A DNA stretch of 64,000 bases, from assembly GCF_938030145.1 (NCBI RefSeq), contig NZ_CALHGM010000008.1:62001-126000 (forward strand). Reading direction: 5' to 3'. Made by a program: the position numbers and the translations under genes. Shown here piece after piece: positions 1-8,430 of this stretch (its first letter is position 1; each line of letters opens with the position of its first letter). The notes beneath the pieces were generated by a model. The model searched no databases. It was not told where the DNA came from and saw only the letters and a program-made list of their open reading frames with translations. Source of the DNA: an uncultured Campylobacter sp. (GTDB lineage: Bacteria > Campylobacterota > Campylobacteria > Campylobacterales > Campylobacteraceae).

Positions 1-362
1 CAAAATTCATAGTTCAAATTTTGCACTTGAATTTTTTGGATAAATTTTTCCCTCAAATTTCGTAAAGAATTTACGCCGCCATAGCCTAATAATGGCACGT
101 AGAACTTGTAAAATTCGTAACAATGCAAGCAAAATTTGCCAAGATTAGAGATAAAATTTTAGCAAGGCAAGCAAAGCTTTATTTGGTCGTAAATGGACTT
201 CGTAGCAGCGCGGATTAAGCTGGCGCGCACTAGCCAGTGAGCTTTCGTGCGAATTCTATAAAAATTTTATGGCAGCGCAAATAAAATTTCGCGTAACAAG
301 GACGAGCCAAGCACTCGCAGCTACGCTTAAATCAATGCTACGTTGCCCGTGTTTAGCCAGGA
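1..362. other. gene-free stretch at the left edge
   Basis: I see no convincing coding region, RNA gene or terminator here. The stretch is rich in AAATTTT-type words like those in other spacers of this window. It lies downstream of the metallophosphoesterase gene, and a short plus-strand reading frame that enters it is antisense to that gene. Confidence 0.5.
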
Positions 363-962
363 TCACGAATATCTTGTCGGGATTTGCCTTTGCCCTAAAA
401 TTTGCACGATCTCATCTAAGCTTAAAATTTTGCCGTGCGAGTCAAAGCCTACGTTTAGTATGCGCCCCTCTAGGCTGGAAGTGCGGTCGTGCAAGTGTCC
501 GTGAAGCATAAAAGAACCTTTGGAAGCGCGGTTGTGCTCCTCTACGGGATAGTGAAACATACAGATGCTCATACCCGTTTTGCCATCCTTCATCACGCCC
601 GTGCCGCCGTCAAAATTTAGCTCCTTGTAGTGCAGGATATCGCTAAAGATAGGATTTCCGTCGTCTTTTAGCTCGCGTAGCAGCGCTTCTTTGTTTTGGC
701 TAATGAGCGTATCGTGGTTGCCTAAAATCAGCACATGCGAGCCGTTTAGCCTACGCACGACGCTTTTTAGATCCTTTAATTTATTACAAAATGCAAAATC
801 GCCCAGATCATAAACCGTATCCTCCGGCCCCACTACGGTATTCCAGAGCTCTATTAGCTTTTCATTCATCTCAGCTACGTCGTTAAAATTCCTAAATTTA
901 GGGCAGTATTTCATAATATTGCCGTGATAAAAATGCAAATCGGAGGTAAAAAATATCATCAT
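363..962 (-). CDS. calcineurin-like metallophosphoesterase
   Basis: This 199-residue protein carries the full set of two-metal phosphoesterase motifs: D8-x-H10 near the N-terminus, G54-D55, the G81-N82-H83-D84 motif, H137, and H154-G-H156-L-H158 near the C-terminus. It has no signal peptide, so it is cytoplasmic. The start is ATG at 962, with AAGGG just upstream. It lies 81 bp downstream of, and on the same strand as, a polynucleotide kinase-RNA ligase. In clostridial-type Pnkp RNA repair enzymes a phosphoesterase of this superfamily removes 2',3'-cyclic phosphate or 3'-phosphate ends. I therefore infer an RNA 3'-end-healing role, but the family also includes nucleotide and protein phosphatases, so the substrate is unproven. 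Confidence 0.85.
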   Translation of the reverse strand: MMIFFTSDLHFYHGNIMKYCPKFRNFNDVAEMNEKLIELWNTVVGPEDTVYDLGDFAFCNKLKDLKSVVRRLNGSHVLILGNHDTLISQNKEALLRELKDDGNPIFSDILHYKELNFDGGTGVMKDGKTGMSICMFHYPVEEHNRASKGSFMLHGHLHDRTSSLEGRILNVGFDSHGKILSLDEIVQILGQRQIPTRYS

Positions 963-1043
963 TTTCCCTTTAAGCTTTAATCGCTACATCAAATTTGAGC
1001 TTTACGCAAATTTGCGCAGCGTCAAATATTCGCGCGATAATCG

Positions 1044-2537
1044 TTAAATTCTTTCTAAAAATTCTTTTATAAAGCCTAGCTTGCCCTGCTCGTCAAGGGA
1101 TTTGAATTCTCGCTCGTTTGCTTTAATGTGATCGACCAATGGGTGAAATTCCTCATCGAGCTTGGTTTTATCCAGTTTGCCGGAAAGCGCCTCGTTTTTA
1201 CTGCGAGCGAAAAATTTATTCACGAGATAATAAGGCGTTTTCATCTTAAAGCAAAAATCATTTTGGCTCGGAATATACACCATAAAGCCCTCGAATTTCG
1301 CCTCTTTGACTATATTTTTTAGCTCCGCAAAGCTCGTTTTTAGATACTGCTCGCCCTCTTTATAAAAAGGTCTTTTTAGTGCTCCGTCAGTGCTTGCAGC
1401 GATCTTATCTAGCTCAAATTCGCTTGCTTGCGCGCCGGTTTTAGCGTCGATAAGTCCGATAAAGGTCTCTCCAAGCTCCTCTTCTACGATGTGCGGGTCG
1501 CTCTCGTCGGTGATCTCAAATAAAAAAGTTTTATTTGGATAGCGTTTGAAAATCTCTTCAAATTTACAGCAGTGCTCGCGCGCCATCTGCGCAAATCTAC
1601 TATCGGTCGATCCCGTCGTGGAGTAGATGACGCGGCGGTTAAAGCTCGCGCCGCTTTCGTGGGTATCTACGTAGGTGCAGCACCCCAAAAAGCCGTTTAC
1701 CTTTCGCACGGCAAGCACGGGCGTATCGTCTGTGATATCGATAGGATAAAGGCTTTTGCGCGAGGTAAATTCCGAGTAGTTATAGACCTTTTTAAACGGA
1801 CGCACGATGATATTTAGATCATCGTCCATTATGAGTCCGCGCATCTCAAGCAGCGCCTTATCCCAATCGGCTTTGAAAAAGACGCGTTTTGAGTATTTGT
1901 AGGTGCGAAGCTCGGGATAAAGCTCGCTTTGACGCGCACTCCAGAGCCTTTTATCTTGCGTAGCGGCGATATATTTTTTCGTTACGTAGGTGTTTTGCGC
2001 CGCATCAAAGGGCAGATCGCGCCTATTTAGAGCCGCCGCGTCTTTAATCTTTTGCGCTACGCTTTCACTCATAGGATTAACGGGCGGGATCAAAATTTCG
2101 CCCTCTATTTTGTTGTTTGCGACCTTGATAAACATAGCTATCACGGTATCTTCATCGACGCCGTGCTCGGAGGCGAAGAAATTTTGCATTCTAAAGCATT
2201 CGAAAATAAATCCATTTTGGGCGGCTTGCTCTTTTAGGCTTAGCAGCTCTTTGGTGCGCGCGCTCACGTTGCTAAGCACGATAAGAACGTCTTTAGCTTT
2301 GTTTTCCAGAGCAAATTTATACGCCTGCTTTATCTCGCGGGCGACCTTGCGCTTCGCGTCTTCCAAAAGCTTCGGCGACCAAGTATAAACCCCCGCCTCA
2401 TCAGTTAAAAACATATCGTTTTCCAGATGATAAATTTGCGCCTGCGGATATTCGTTTTTAAATTCTTTAATTTTCTCTTTTGCGAAAGTCGTTTTACCAG
2501 AGCCCGCGTGTCCGCGAACGACTATAAATTTTCTCAT
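1044..2537 (-). CDS. polynucleotide kinase - Rnl1-type RNA ligase fusion
   Basis: This 497-residue protein has two parts. Residues 1 to about 150 form a P-loop kinase with Walker A G9-HAGSGKTT-17 and an acidic pair D41/E39 where 5'-kinases place the general base. Residues about 190-497 resemble T4 RNA ligase 1: an upstream EMRG segment (231-234), nucleotidyltransferase motif I K279-V-N-G282 with K279 as the expected AMP-accepting lysine, a TTGS segment (307-310), motif III-like FLFEI (338-342), motif IV EGFMVY (416-421) and motif V FKMK (430-433). The expected activity is 5'-phosphorylation and ATP-dependent sealing of RNA ends, for example cleaved tRNA. ATG at 2537 follows AAGGCGG. The phosphoesterase gene downstream could supply 3'-end healing. 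Assignment to the Rnl1 class is by remembered motifs. It could be phage-derived. Confidence 0.85.
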   Translation of the reverse strand: MRKFIVVRGHAGSGKTTFAKEKIKEFKNEYPQAQIYHLENDMFLTDEAGVYTWSPKLLEDAKRKVAREIKQAYKFALENKAKDVLIVLSNVSARTKELLSLKEQAAQNGFIFECFRMQNFFASEHGVDEDTVIAMFIKVANNKIEGEILIPPVNPMSESVAQKIKDAAALNRRDLPFDAAQNTYVTKKYIAATQDKRLWSARQSELYPELRTYKYSKRVFFKADWDKALLEMRGLIMDDDLNIIVRPFKKVYNYSEFTSRKSLYPIDITDDTPVLAVRKVNGFLGCCTYVDTHESGASFNRRVIYSTTGSTDSRFAQMAREHCCKFEEIFKRYPNKTFLFEITDESDPHIVEEELGETFIGLIDAKTGAQASEFELDKIAASTDGALKRPFYKEGEQYLKTSFAELKNIVKEAKFEGFMVYIPSQNDFCFKMKTPYYLVNKFFARSKNEALSGKLDKTKLDEEFHPLVDHIKANEREFKSLDEQGKLGFIKEFLERI

Positions 2538-3086
2538 TTTACCGCCTTGATTTTATGTGGCGATATTCTACCTGAAATTTGAGCGCTTTGGTATCAAGAA
2601 ATATGGATTTCGGTAAAATTCAATTTACAGAGTCGATTTTTGCCGCTTAGCTCGCGCAGTTTTGAGGCACGAATTAGACGGCGCGGCGTCCGTATCTGTG
2701 CGAGCTCGCTACCAATGCGCGCTTTCGGGCACGAAATTGAGCAAGGATAAAATTTGCAGTAGAGTCACCGGGCAGTTTAAATTTTGAATCTCAAAGCTCA
2801 AATTTACAGAAGGATCAAATTTGATCTCTTTATGGGCTTATCGAAGCATAAAATTTATTGTTTTGACTAATTTGAATACGAGAAAAAGGTAGTGATAAAT
2901 GTGGTTTAAAATTTTAAATAAATAGAAATTCGCGCTTTGCCGAGGTGCTGAAATTAAAATTTGACCGAATTTGCCTTGCCGAAGCGCTTGATTGATAAAG
3001 GCGCCAAATTTGATAGACGTGCGATAAAAAGCGTATTATCCTCGCTATTTGATTTAAATTTAGCCCCGCAAAGGGGCTAAATACGC
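2538..3086. other. gene-free spacer, 549 bp
   Basis: No supported gene. The spacer contains many AAATTT words and, at its right end, the terminator hairpin of the neighbouring peptidase gene. Confidence 0.5.
3059..3081 (-). terminator. hairpin terminator after the isoaspartyl peptidase gene
   Basis: TTTAGCCCC and GGGGCTAAA form a perfect 9-bp stem around a 5-base loop, starting 6 bp beyond the stop codon. On the minus strand it is followed by TTTAAATC, a weak T-rich tail. Confidence 0.6.
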
Positions 3087-4127
3087 TTATTTGTCTCCTA
3101 GCGGCCAGTAGACGATCGGTTTGTCTCCGAGCCTTGCTTCACCGTGATACATGCCGAGCTTATCTTTCGTCCACGCAAAGCCCGTGTGTCCATGCTTGTC
3201 GATCGAGATGATACCGCCGCTGCCGCCGAGCGCTTTGACCTGGCTTACCGCTTCTTCGGCGGCCTTTTGCACGTCTTGCGTTTTGTATTTATACAGAGCT
3301 GAGACCTCGTGTGCGGCGTTTACGCGCATGTAGATGTCGCCCGTGCCGGTGCAAGAAACCGCCACCGAGTCGTTGTCGGCATAGGTTCCAGAGCCGATTA
3401 TCGGGCTATCGCCGATGCGGCCGGTCATTTTGTTGGTCATGCCGCCGGTGCTGGTCGCCGCGGCTAGGTTGCCGTTTTTATCCAGCGCGATCGCGCCTAC
3501 GGTGCCAAGGTACGGGCGCTCGTGTAAATTTAACGACGTCTTTTTTGTCTTTTCGCTATCAAGTAGCAGCTTTTGCTTCTCTTTGGCCTTTTGTAGCGCG
3601 TCGTATCTAAACTGCGTGAAAAAATACTTCTGATCCACCATCTCTAGGCCGTTTTCTTTAGCGAGCTTGTCGGCTCCCTCGCCCGCAACCAGCGTATGCC
3701 ACGTCTTATCCATCACGAGCCTGGCGCCTAGGATAGGGTTTTTGATATGCCGCGCCATCGCGACCGCGCCCGCTTTTTTGGTCGAGCCGTCCATGATCGA
3801 GGCATCGAGTTCGTTAAATCCGTCGGCTGTAAATACCGCGCCTTTGCCCGCGTTGAAATTCGGATCGTCCTCAAGCACCATTATCGCCGCAGTTACCGCA
3901 TCCATCGCGCTACCGCCTTTTTCAAGCACGGCTTGACCCGCTAAAAGCGCCCGGTTCATCGGCTCCTCGCGGATTTTAAATTCCTCCTTGGTTAGATCAA
4001 GCCCGCTGGTGCCACCGTGAATGACGATAACTGGGGAAAATTTCTCCTGCGCATTCGCAGCCGTTAGCCCGAGCAGGGCCAGACTAGCCGCCATAAAAAC
4101 GGCCTTTGAGAGTGAAAAGTGCTTCAT
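3087..4127 (-). CDS. periplasmic isoaspartyl peptidase / type 2 L-asparaginase
   Basis: A 346-residue Ntn-hydrolase precursor. The N-terminus (KAVFMAASLALLGLTAANA) is a signal peptide cleaved near residue 26, so the enzyme is periplasmic. HGGTSG at 37-42 is the conserved N-terminal motif, and GNFNAGKG-like residues appear at 90-96. The autocleavage site is before T209 in YLGTVGAIALD, followed by TSTGGM and the GDSPIIGSGTYA substrate-binding loop. This family hydrolyses asparagine or beta-aspartyl dipeptides. C. jejuni uses secreted amidohydrolases to feed on amino acids, though its asparaginase AnsB belongs to a different family. ATG at 4127 has AAAGGATGAG upstream. Monocistronic, with its own terminator. 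Confidence 0.9.
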   Translation of the reverse strand: MKHFSLSKAVFMAASLALLGLTAANAQEKFSPVIVIHGGTSGLDLTKEEFKIREEPMNRALLAGQAVLEKGGSAMDAVTAAIMVLEDDPNFNAGKGAVFTADGFNELDASIMDGSTKKAGAVAMARHIKNPILGARLVMDKTWHTLVAGEGADKLAKENGLEMVDQKYFFTQFRYDALQKAKEKQKLLLDSEKTKKTSLNLHERPYLGTVGAIALDKNGNLAAATSTGGMTNKMTGRIGDSPIIGSGTYADNDSVAVSCTGTGDIYMRVNAAHEVSALYKYKTQDVQKAAEEAVSQVKALGGSGGIISIDKHGHTGFAWTKDKLGMYHGEARLGDKPIVYWPLGDK

Positions 4128-4541
4128 ATCTCATCCTTTCGAAAAAATTGGAGAATTTCTAAGGAATGATATAACTTTGCGCTTTTCGTTTCGCTTAATC
4201 AAACGCGAATTCGGCCGGATCTAAATCTAATGCTTTGAGCTTAGGATTAAGCTTTCGCCGTCAAATTTAACGCGACTAAATTTGTGGCACAATCTGATAG
4301 GTCAATTTAAATTTTATAATTTTGAGTTTGTGCGTTGGCAAAATTTAATTACCGCAGCTCGATAAATTTCAACCGCGCGTCATAAAATTTTAGCGCGGTC
4401 GTATTTTAAACGTCGCTATGCGAGCAAGCAGGCTCAAGCGCCAACCGGCTAGCAAAGCAGGCTTCAAATTAAACGCCTCAAACTCGCCGTGCGCGATCAT
4501 TTAGTGTTGCGTCGGAACCGACGCCAGTATGTTTTGACGGC
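4128..4541. other. gene-free spacer, 414 bp
   Basis: No supported gene or RNA. It separates two minus-strand genes and contains several AAATTT and AAAATTT words. The promoter of the peptidase gene presumably lies at its left side, but no clear -10/-35 pair stands out. Confidence 0.45.
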
Positions 4542-4979
4542 TCAATCGCAGCTTTTTTCTCCGCGGCAAAGGCGCGTCAGGTCGTATTTTAGCAGTACCA
4601 AGCCAAGGCCTAGCAAGAAAAGGTCTTTAAAGATAAAGCCGTCGATCTTACCTAGCTGCGGCAGTAGGCTGAGTGTAGTCAGCGCCATGACGATCACGAT
4701 GAGATCGCCCACGATGCCCGCCTTCGGCTTGAAAAAGCCCGCGATGAGCGAGAGATAACCCACGGTCTCCACCACGCCCAAAAAATAGCTCGCGCCAGCG
4801 TCCCCGAGCGCTGACGGCAAAAACGAAAGCCACGTCTGCGAAAAAAGCGGCTTTAAAGCCTCCACCTCGAACTCAAACCACTTGTAGTTGCCCATCACGG
4901 CAAGCACGATGATAACGGAAAGTCTGGCGAATATAATATCCGCGTCGCCTGTGACAAATTTTTTTAAGATCTCCCTCAT
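4542..4979 (-). CDS. DUF417 (YkgB/RclC-like) inner membrane protein
   Basis: A 145-residue, very hydrophobic protein with about four membrane segments: residues 17-30, 63-83, 88-105 and 118-132. The GNYKWFEFEVEALKPL segment (residues 31-46) matches the hallmark of the DUF417 family, which includes E. coli RclC, linked to resistance to reactive chlorine. It is somewhat shorter than E. coli RclC (about 197 residues by memory). ATG at 4979 follows AAAGGAG. No rclA or rclB neighbours are visible, so the role here is unknown. Confidence 0.8.
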   Translation of the reverse strand: MREILKKFVTGDADIIFARLSVIIVLAVMGNYKWFEFEVEALKPLFSQTWLSFLPSALGDAGASYFLGVVETVGYLSLIAGFFKPKAGIVGDLIVIVMALTTLSLLPQLGKIDGFIFKDLFLLGLGLVLLKYDLTRLCRGEKSCD

Positions 4980-5198
4980 ACGGCTCCTTTGTAAATTTTG
5001 TAGCGGTATGATAGCGGGCTTGCGTGTAGGCTACGTGAAGGGGCGAAATTTCAAATTCCAAATTCCGCGGCTCCGCAAAATTTGAAATTCCATGCCGCGC
5101 GCCGTAAAATTTTAGCGTGTGCATCGTATGATTTAACGTGCACGCCGTAAAATTTCAACGTGCATACAAAATTTTAAAATTCGCGCCCAAATTTAAGC

Positions 5199-5204
5199 TA
5201 TAAT
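5199..5204 (+). promoter_or_regulatory. -10 element TATAAT for the 5230 gene
   Basis: A consensus TATAAT lies 25 bp upstream of the start codon, preceded by a T-rich stretch. Campylobacter sigma-70 promoters commonly have a strong -10 and no conserved -35. The Shine-Dalgarno AAGGAG follows at about 5218. Confidence 0.55.
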
Positions 5205-5229
5205 CGCTTCAAATTTTAAGGAGCTGCAA

Positions 5230-6336
5230 ATGCTAAAATCATATCCTCTTGCGATGCAGGGCGTGGAGTTTCGCGGACACGGTGTGACGGGCATTTACGA
5301 GATGGGCGAGCGGATTGCTTTCGTCCATTTTGCTTTCGCGGCCCCTAGCGAACAAAACACCCTCTCGAAGTTAACGCCCGGCTACGTGCTACTAGATACA
5401 TTTTCACGCGATTTTAGCGAACATAAAAGATCTGTGCTTGCCTACGAGCAGCGCGAAATTTTCTCTGCCGCCTCTGCGCTTTGTTACCTGCAGGACGGCC
5501 ACTTCGTGCTAAATACGAGATACTACGAGGGCTTCGTCGATTCGCCCGCAAAGCTCATCAAAATACAAGACGGCGAAATGAGCGAGCTTGGCGACGCTCC
5601 TGCGCCCGTGAAGCAGATCTACAACGACGTGCGAACCTACGAATTTGACGGCTTTGCCGTGCGGATGAGTTCACCCTTTATGATGGAGTGCAGAGCCTCG
5701 CAAGGCGGGTCAAATTTAAACGGCGCGGCGGCTGATTTAGGTAGCACGCTAAATTCTAGCGGCGCGGCGGGCGAGAATTTAAAAAATTTCTCCGAAAATA
5801 GCGGCGCAGCAGCTGTTTGTAAAGCGAGCAAAAACGATCCGCGCGATGAAACCAGCGAGGCGAAAGATAAAATTTCAAATGGCGGCAAGCCGACCCGCAA
5901 AAAAGCGGCCGCAAAAGGTAAAACGCTTTGGCGGCTGAAGCTAGGCGCGTATCTATATACGCCCGTTTGCCTGCGCGGCGGAGCGACGTCGCATTTTAGC
6001 GAGCAAGACAAGCGGTATGGTCGCGAGACGCTGTATTTCGGCACCGCAGGCAAGGGCGGGCACCTATACGCCGTAGACGCGACAAGCGGCGAAGTGATCT
6101 TTAAGCTTGACACCGGCGGCACCGAGCGTTTCGCGTGGTGCGAGGATAAAATTTTACTCGCAGATCGCCGCGGCAAGCCTGTTTTGATCAGTGCCGAGGA
6201 CGGCTCGATCTTAAAAGAAGTGGAATTCGGCGAGTTTCAATTCGGCTCGGATCAGATCATGCTCGTAAGCGGTGGTCGCCTCTACGCCGTGGCAAACGAC
6301 GGAGCCGCGATGTATGCGGTTTGCGCGGATATTTAA
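5230..6336 (+). CDS. hypothetical protein with C-terminal PQQ-like repeats
   Basis: A 368-residue protein of unknown function without signal peptide or membrane segment. Residues 1 to about 153 form a conserved-looking domain with no recognisable motif. Residues about 154-232 are a low-complexity linker rich in Gly, Asn, Ser, Ala and Lys. The C-terminal part (about 233-368) contains beta-propeller-like strands such as LYFGTAGKGGHLYAVDATSGEVIFKL and ILLADRRGKPVLISAEDGSIL, which resemble PQQ/quinoprotein repeats. The start ATG has AAGGAG upstream and a TATAAT promoter. It stands alone on the plus strand between minus-strand genes. Confidence 0.65.
   Translation: MLKSYPLAMQGVEFRGHGVTGIYEMGERIAFVHFAFAAPSEQNTLSKLTPGYVLLDTFSRDFSEHKRSVLAYEQREIFSAASALCYLQDGHFVLNTRYYEGFVDSPAKLIKIQDGEMSELGDAPAPVKQIYNDVRTYEFDGFAVRMSSPFMMECRASQGGSNLNGAAADLGSTLNSSGAAGENLKNFSENSGAAAVCKASKNDPRDETSEAKDKISNGGKPTRKKAAAKGKTLWRLKLGAYLYTPVCLRGGATSHFSEQDKRYGRETLYFGTAGKGGHLYAVDATSGEVIFKLDTGGTERFAWCEDKILLADRRGKPVLISAEDGSILKEVEFGEFQFGSDQIMLVSGGRLYAVANDGAAMYAVCADI
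5692..5925 (+). repeat. low-complexity linker in the 5230 protein
   Basis: A stretch encoding GGSNLNGAAADLG-type, Asn/Ser/Ala-rich sequence between two folded regions. Its DNA repeats words such as GGCGCGGCGG and AAATTTAAA. It resembles in composition, but not in exact sequence, the insertions in thiL, the HAD phosphatase gene, addB and the RND gene. Confidence 0.5.
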
Positions 6337-6575
6337 ATTGGACAGATTAAAATTCGGCTTATAGTTGTAGATTAAATTTAAACGCAAGGCTTGAAGCGTC
6401 GAACGCTTTGGATATGGAATTTACCTAGTTCGGCGGGGCGCGGTCATGACCCAAAAGCGTCCGATTTTAAATCGCCACAGACCCGCTCGCTAAGTAAAAT
6501 TTATTCACCCGGCGCGTCGTTTCGAACTGAAATCCAAACCCCGTGCCTTAAAATTTAAAGCGATCGCGGCAAATT

Positions 6576-7769
6576 TCAAGACTCGAAGTGGTGTGAGCTG
6601 CCGCGAAATTCCATCGAGCTTTGCGGCGTGCGCGGGCAAACCTCGGCGATAATATTGATCGCGACGCCCGCCTTAGCGGCAATTGCGTAGATTTTAGGCA
6701 AAAACTTCGGCGCGAAGCTGAACAAAATCTCGTACTCCTCGCCGCTTTGCAGCGCAGCCTCGCTAGGGCGGGCGATCCAGCGCGCACCCACGCCGCTAGC
6801 CTCGAGCAGTCGGGGCAGATCCTGCGCGAGCCCGTCGCTAATATCCATCGCCGCGCTGATGAGCTTCGCCGCCTTGTAAAAAAACTTATCGCGCAAGACG
6901 GGTCTGACGAAGCGCGAATTCTTTGAAATTTGCGCGCGCAGATCCTCACGCAGATCAAACACGGAGCCTTCGTATGCGGGGCTTTGAGACACGGAATTTT
7001 CGCATGCGAGGCTTTGCGCCGTAGAATTCGCTGCGAAATTTTGCGGCGCGCGGCTCGCAGACTGACTCTCTTGCGCTGCAGAATTTCCCGCGCCCAAATT
7101 TTGCGTCATGAAATTCCTCGTAGAATTTTCCGCAGTAGAATTCTGCACAGAAATTTCGGCATCCAGGCTCTGTAGCTCGGCGCACGCAGGTGAAATTTTA
7201 TCGCCCGAGCTTCGTACCTCATCGCTTGAGCCTTGCGCCGACGAAATTTTATCGTTTCGGTTTTGCGTCTGCGAGCTAGCAAGCGAAATTTCATCTCTTA
7301 AAAGCACCGCCAGATCGCGCCCGACGCTACCTAGCTCGCCCGTATGCGCGATGAGATCGCCCACGCGCGCGCCGCTACGAAACACGGGGCGCTTGCACTT
7401 GCCGATCAGGCTCACGCTAAGCGCGATGCGATCCGAGCCGATCGTGTCGCCGCCGATGATCCGTATACCCCACTCGCGCGCCGTTTCGCTCACGCCCGCG
7501 CACAGCTCGTCGATCTCGCGCGTGCCGATCTCGCGCGGCAGCGCGAGCCCCAGCAGGGCGTATTTGGCGCGCGCGTTCGTCGCGATCATGTCCGAGATGT
7601 TTACGAGCATCGCCTTTGCGCCGATCTCGCGCAGGCTCAGCCAGCCGCGGCGAAAGTGCACGCCCTCGACAAAAAGGTCCTTGCAATACGCCCGTTCGCC
7701 AATTACGGCGCAATCATCGCCGCTAAACTTCGATCTAAATTTCTCAAAAATATACCGCTCTTTATCCAT
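6576..7769 (-). CDS. thiL: thiamine-monophosphate kinase with a large internal insertion
   Basis: ThiL phosphorylates thiamine monophosphate to thiamine diphosphate in the cytoplasm. The N-terminal half shows SGDDCAVIG (16-24), the DLFVEGVHF motif (31-39) and GAKAMLVNISDM (50-61). The C-terminal half shows MDISDGLAQDL (308-318) and the GEEYEILF motif (343-350). At 397 residues it is over 100 longer than usual. The excess is an Asn/Ser/Ala/Gln-rich insertion of about 120 residues (about 160-283), placed in the linker before RFVRPVLRD, where the family varies in length. Both flanking halves keep the frame and conserved motifs, so the enzyme is probably active. Confidence 0.9.
   Translation of the reverse strand: MDKERYIFEKFRSKFSGDDCAVIGERAYCKDLFVEGVHFRRGWLSLREIGAKAMLVNISDMIATNARAKYALLGLALPREIGTREIDELCAGVSETAREWGIRIIGGDTIGSDRIALSVSLIGKCKRPVFRSGARVGDLIAHTGELGSVGRDLAVLLRDEISLASSQTQNRNDKISSAQGSSDEVRSSGDKISPACAELQSLDAEISVQNSTAENSTRNFMTQNLGAGNSAAQESQSASRAPQNFAANSTAQSLACENSVSQSPAYEGSVFDLREDLRAQISKNSRFVRPVLRDKFFYKAAKLISAAMDISDGLAQDLPRLLEASGVGARWIARPSEAALQSGEEYEILFSFAPKFLPKIYAIAAKAGVAINIIAEVCPRTPQSSMEFRGSSHHFES
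6920..7292 (-). repeat. repeat-word insertion inside thiL
   Basis: This in-frame segment is built from recurring words such as GAATTTT, GAATTC, GAAATTTT and GAAATTTC separated by 10-20 variable bases. It is translated as QN-, ENS- and AAN-type residues. Neighbouring enzymes of the same family lack such a block, to my knowledge. Confidence 0.7.
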
Positions 7770-8430
7770 GCGCCCTCCGTTAAATTTAGCGTTACGCCGC
7801 AGCCACGCGAAAGCTAAGAAGCCCGAATTTGCGGGCCTTTGTTTAAATTTCGTCGCGCACGCGCAGCAGGAGTTCTACGCTCCGCTTTGCAAGATTATAG
7901 CGTAAATTTAGATTTTCGCCGCGCGAGTTTGGCTGCGGTTCGGTGCGGCTCGATAGCAAAATTAGAAATCGCGTGAGCTTTGGGGCTTTAACGCGGCTTG
8001 ATACGGACGAGGTCTGCGATAAAACGGCGCCCGACTGACGCACAAGTAGTCCCCAAAGCCAGCTATAACTCGCGCGCGACACCGAACCGCGTTCATAGCG
8101 CACTCAAAAGCGCTCGCAAAGCTTCATATACTGGCGAAATTGCGACTTTTAGTGGCCGCGATACAAAGACGATGCGATGCGAAGACAAATCGCCGCGCAG
8201 GCACGGATACCGCTTCGAATCTACGGCGCGGGTATAAATTTCGCTTTCAAAATAGGGCTTCAAAAGCGCGAGCTCCGTCATGCGGTCTTAATCTGCCGCA
8301 GGCCCGCACCGCCCTCAAACGACATAAAATTTTGCCACGCCCTAAGCGCTCAAACCGCGCAACGCCCCAAGCCGAATTTCATCGCAGCGCATCGGCAAAA
8401 TTTTGCGAAACGCCGTCGCCTAGCAACCCG
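7770..8430. other. gene-free spacer, 661 bp
   Basis: No gene can be supported. The only notable content is one copy of an approximately 110-bp dispersed repeat (7926-8034) whose second copy lies at 9929-10048. Open frames on both strands here have no start signals or recognisable products. Confidence 0.5.
7926..8034. repeat. dispersed repeat, copy 1
   Basis: An imperfect repeat shared with 9929-10048. The core of 32 bp at 7946-7977 is identical to 9951-9982, starting CGGCTCGATAGCAAAATTAG. Similarity continues with small indels through a GCGATAAAAC block. The two copies are in the same orientation and bracket the TPR lipoprotein gene. Confidence 0.8.

Noticed and set aside
1044..2537. A prophage, because of the RNA ligase
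   Set aside because: No other phage gene, integrase or attachment site is visible nearby; the pair stands alone.
5637..6176. Minus-strand frame of 179 codons
   Set aside because: Antisense to the 5230 gene, with no start signal and no family.
7108..7905. Long plus-strand frame of 265 codons
   Set aside because: Antisense to thiL and its insertion; it lacks a Shine-Dalgarno and reads across the thiL start.
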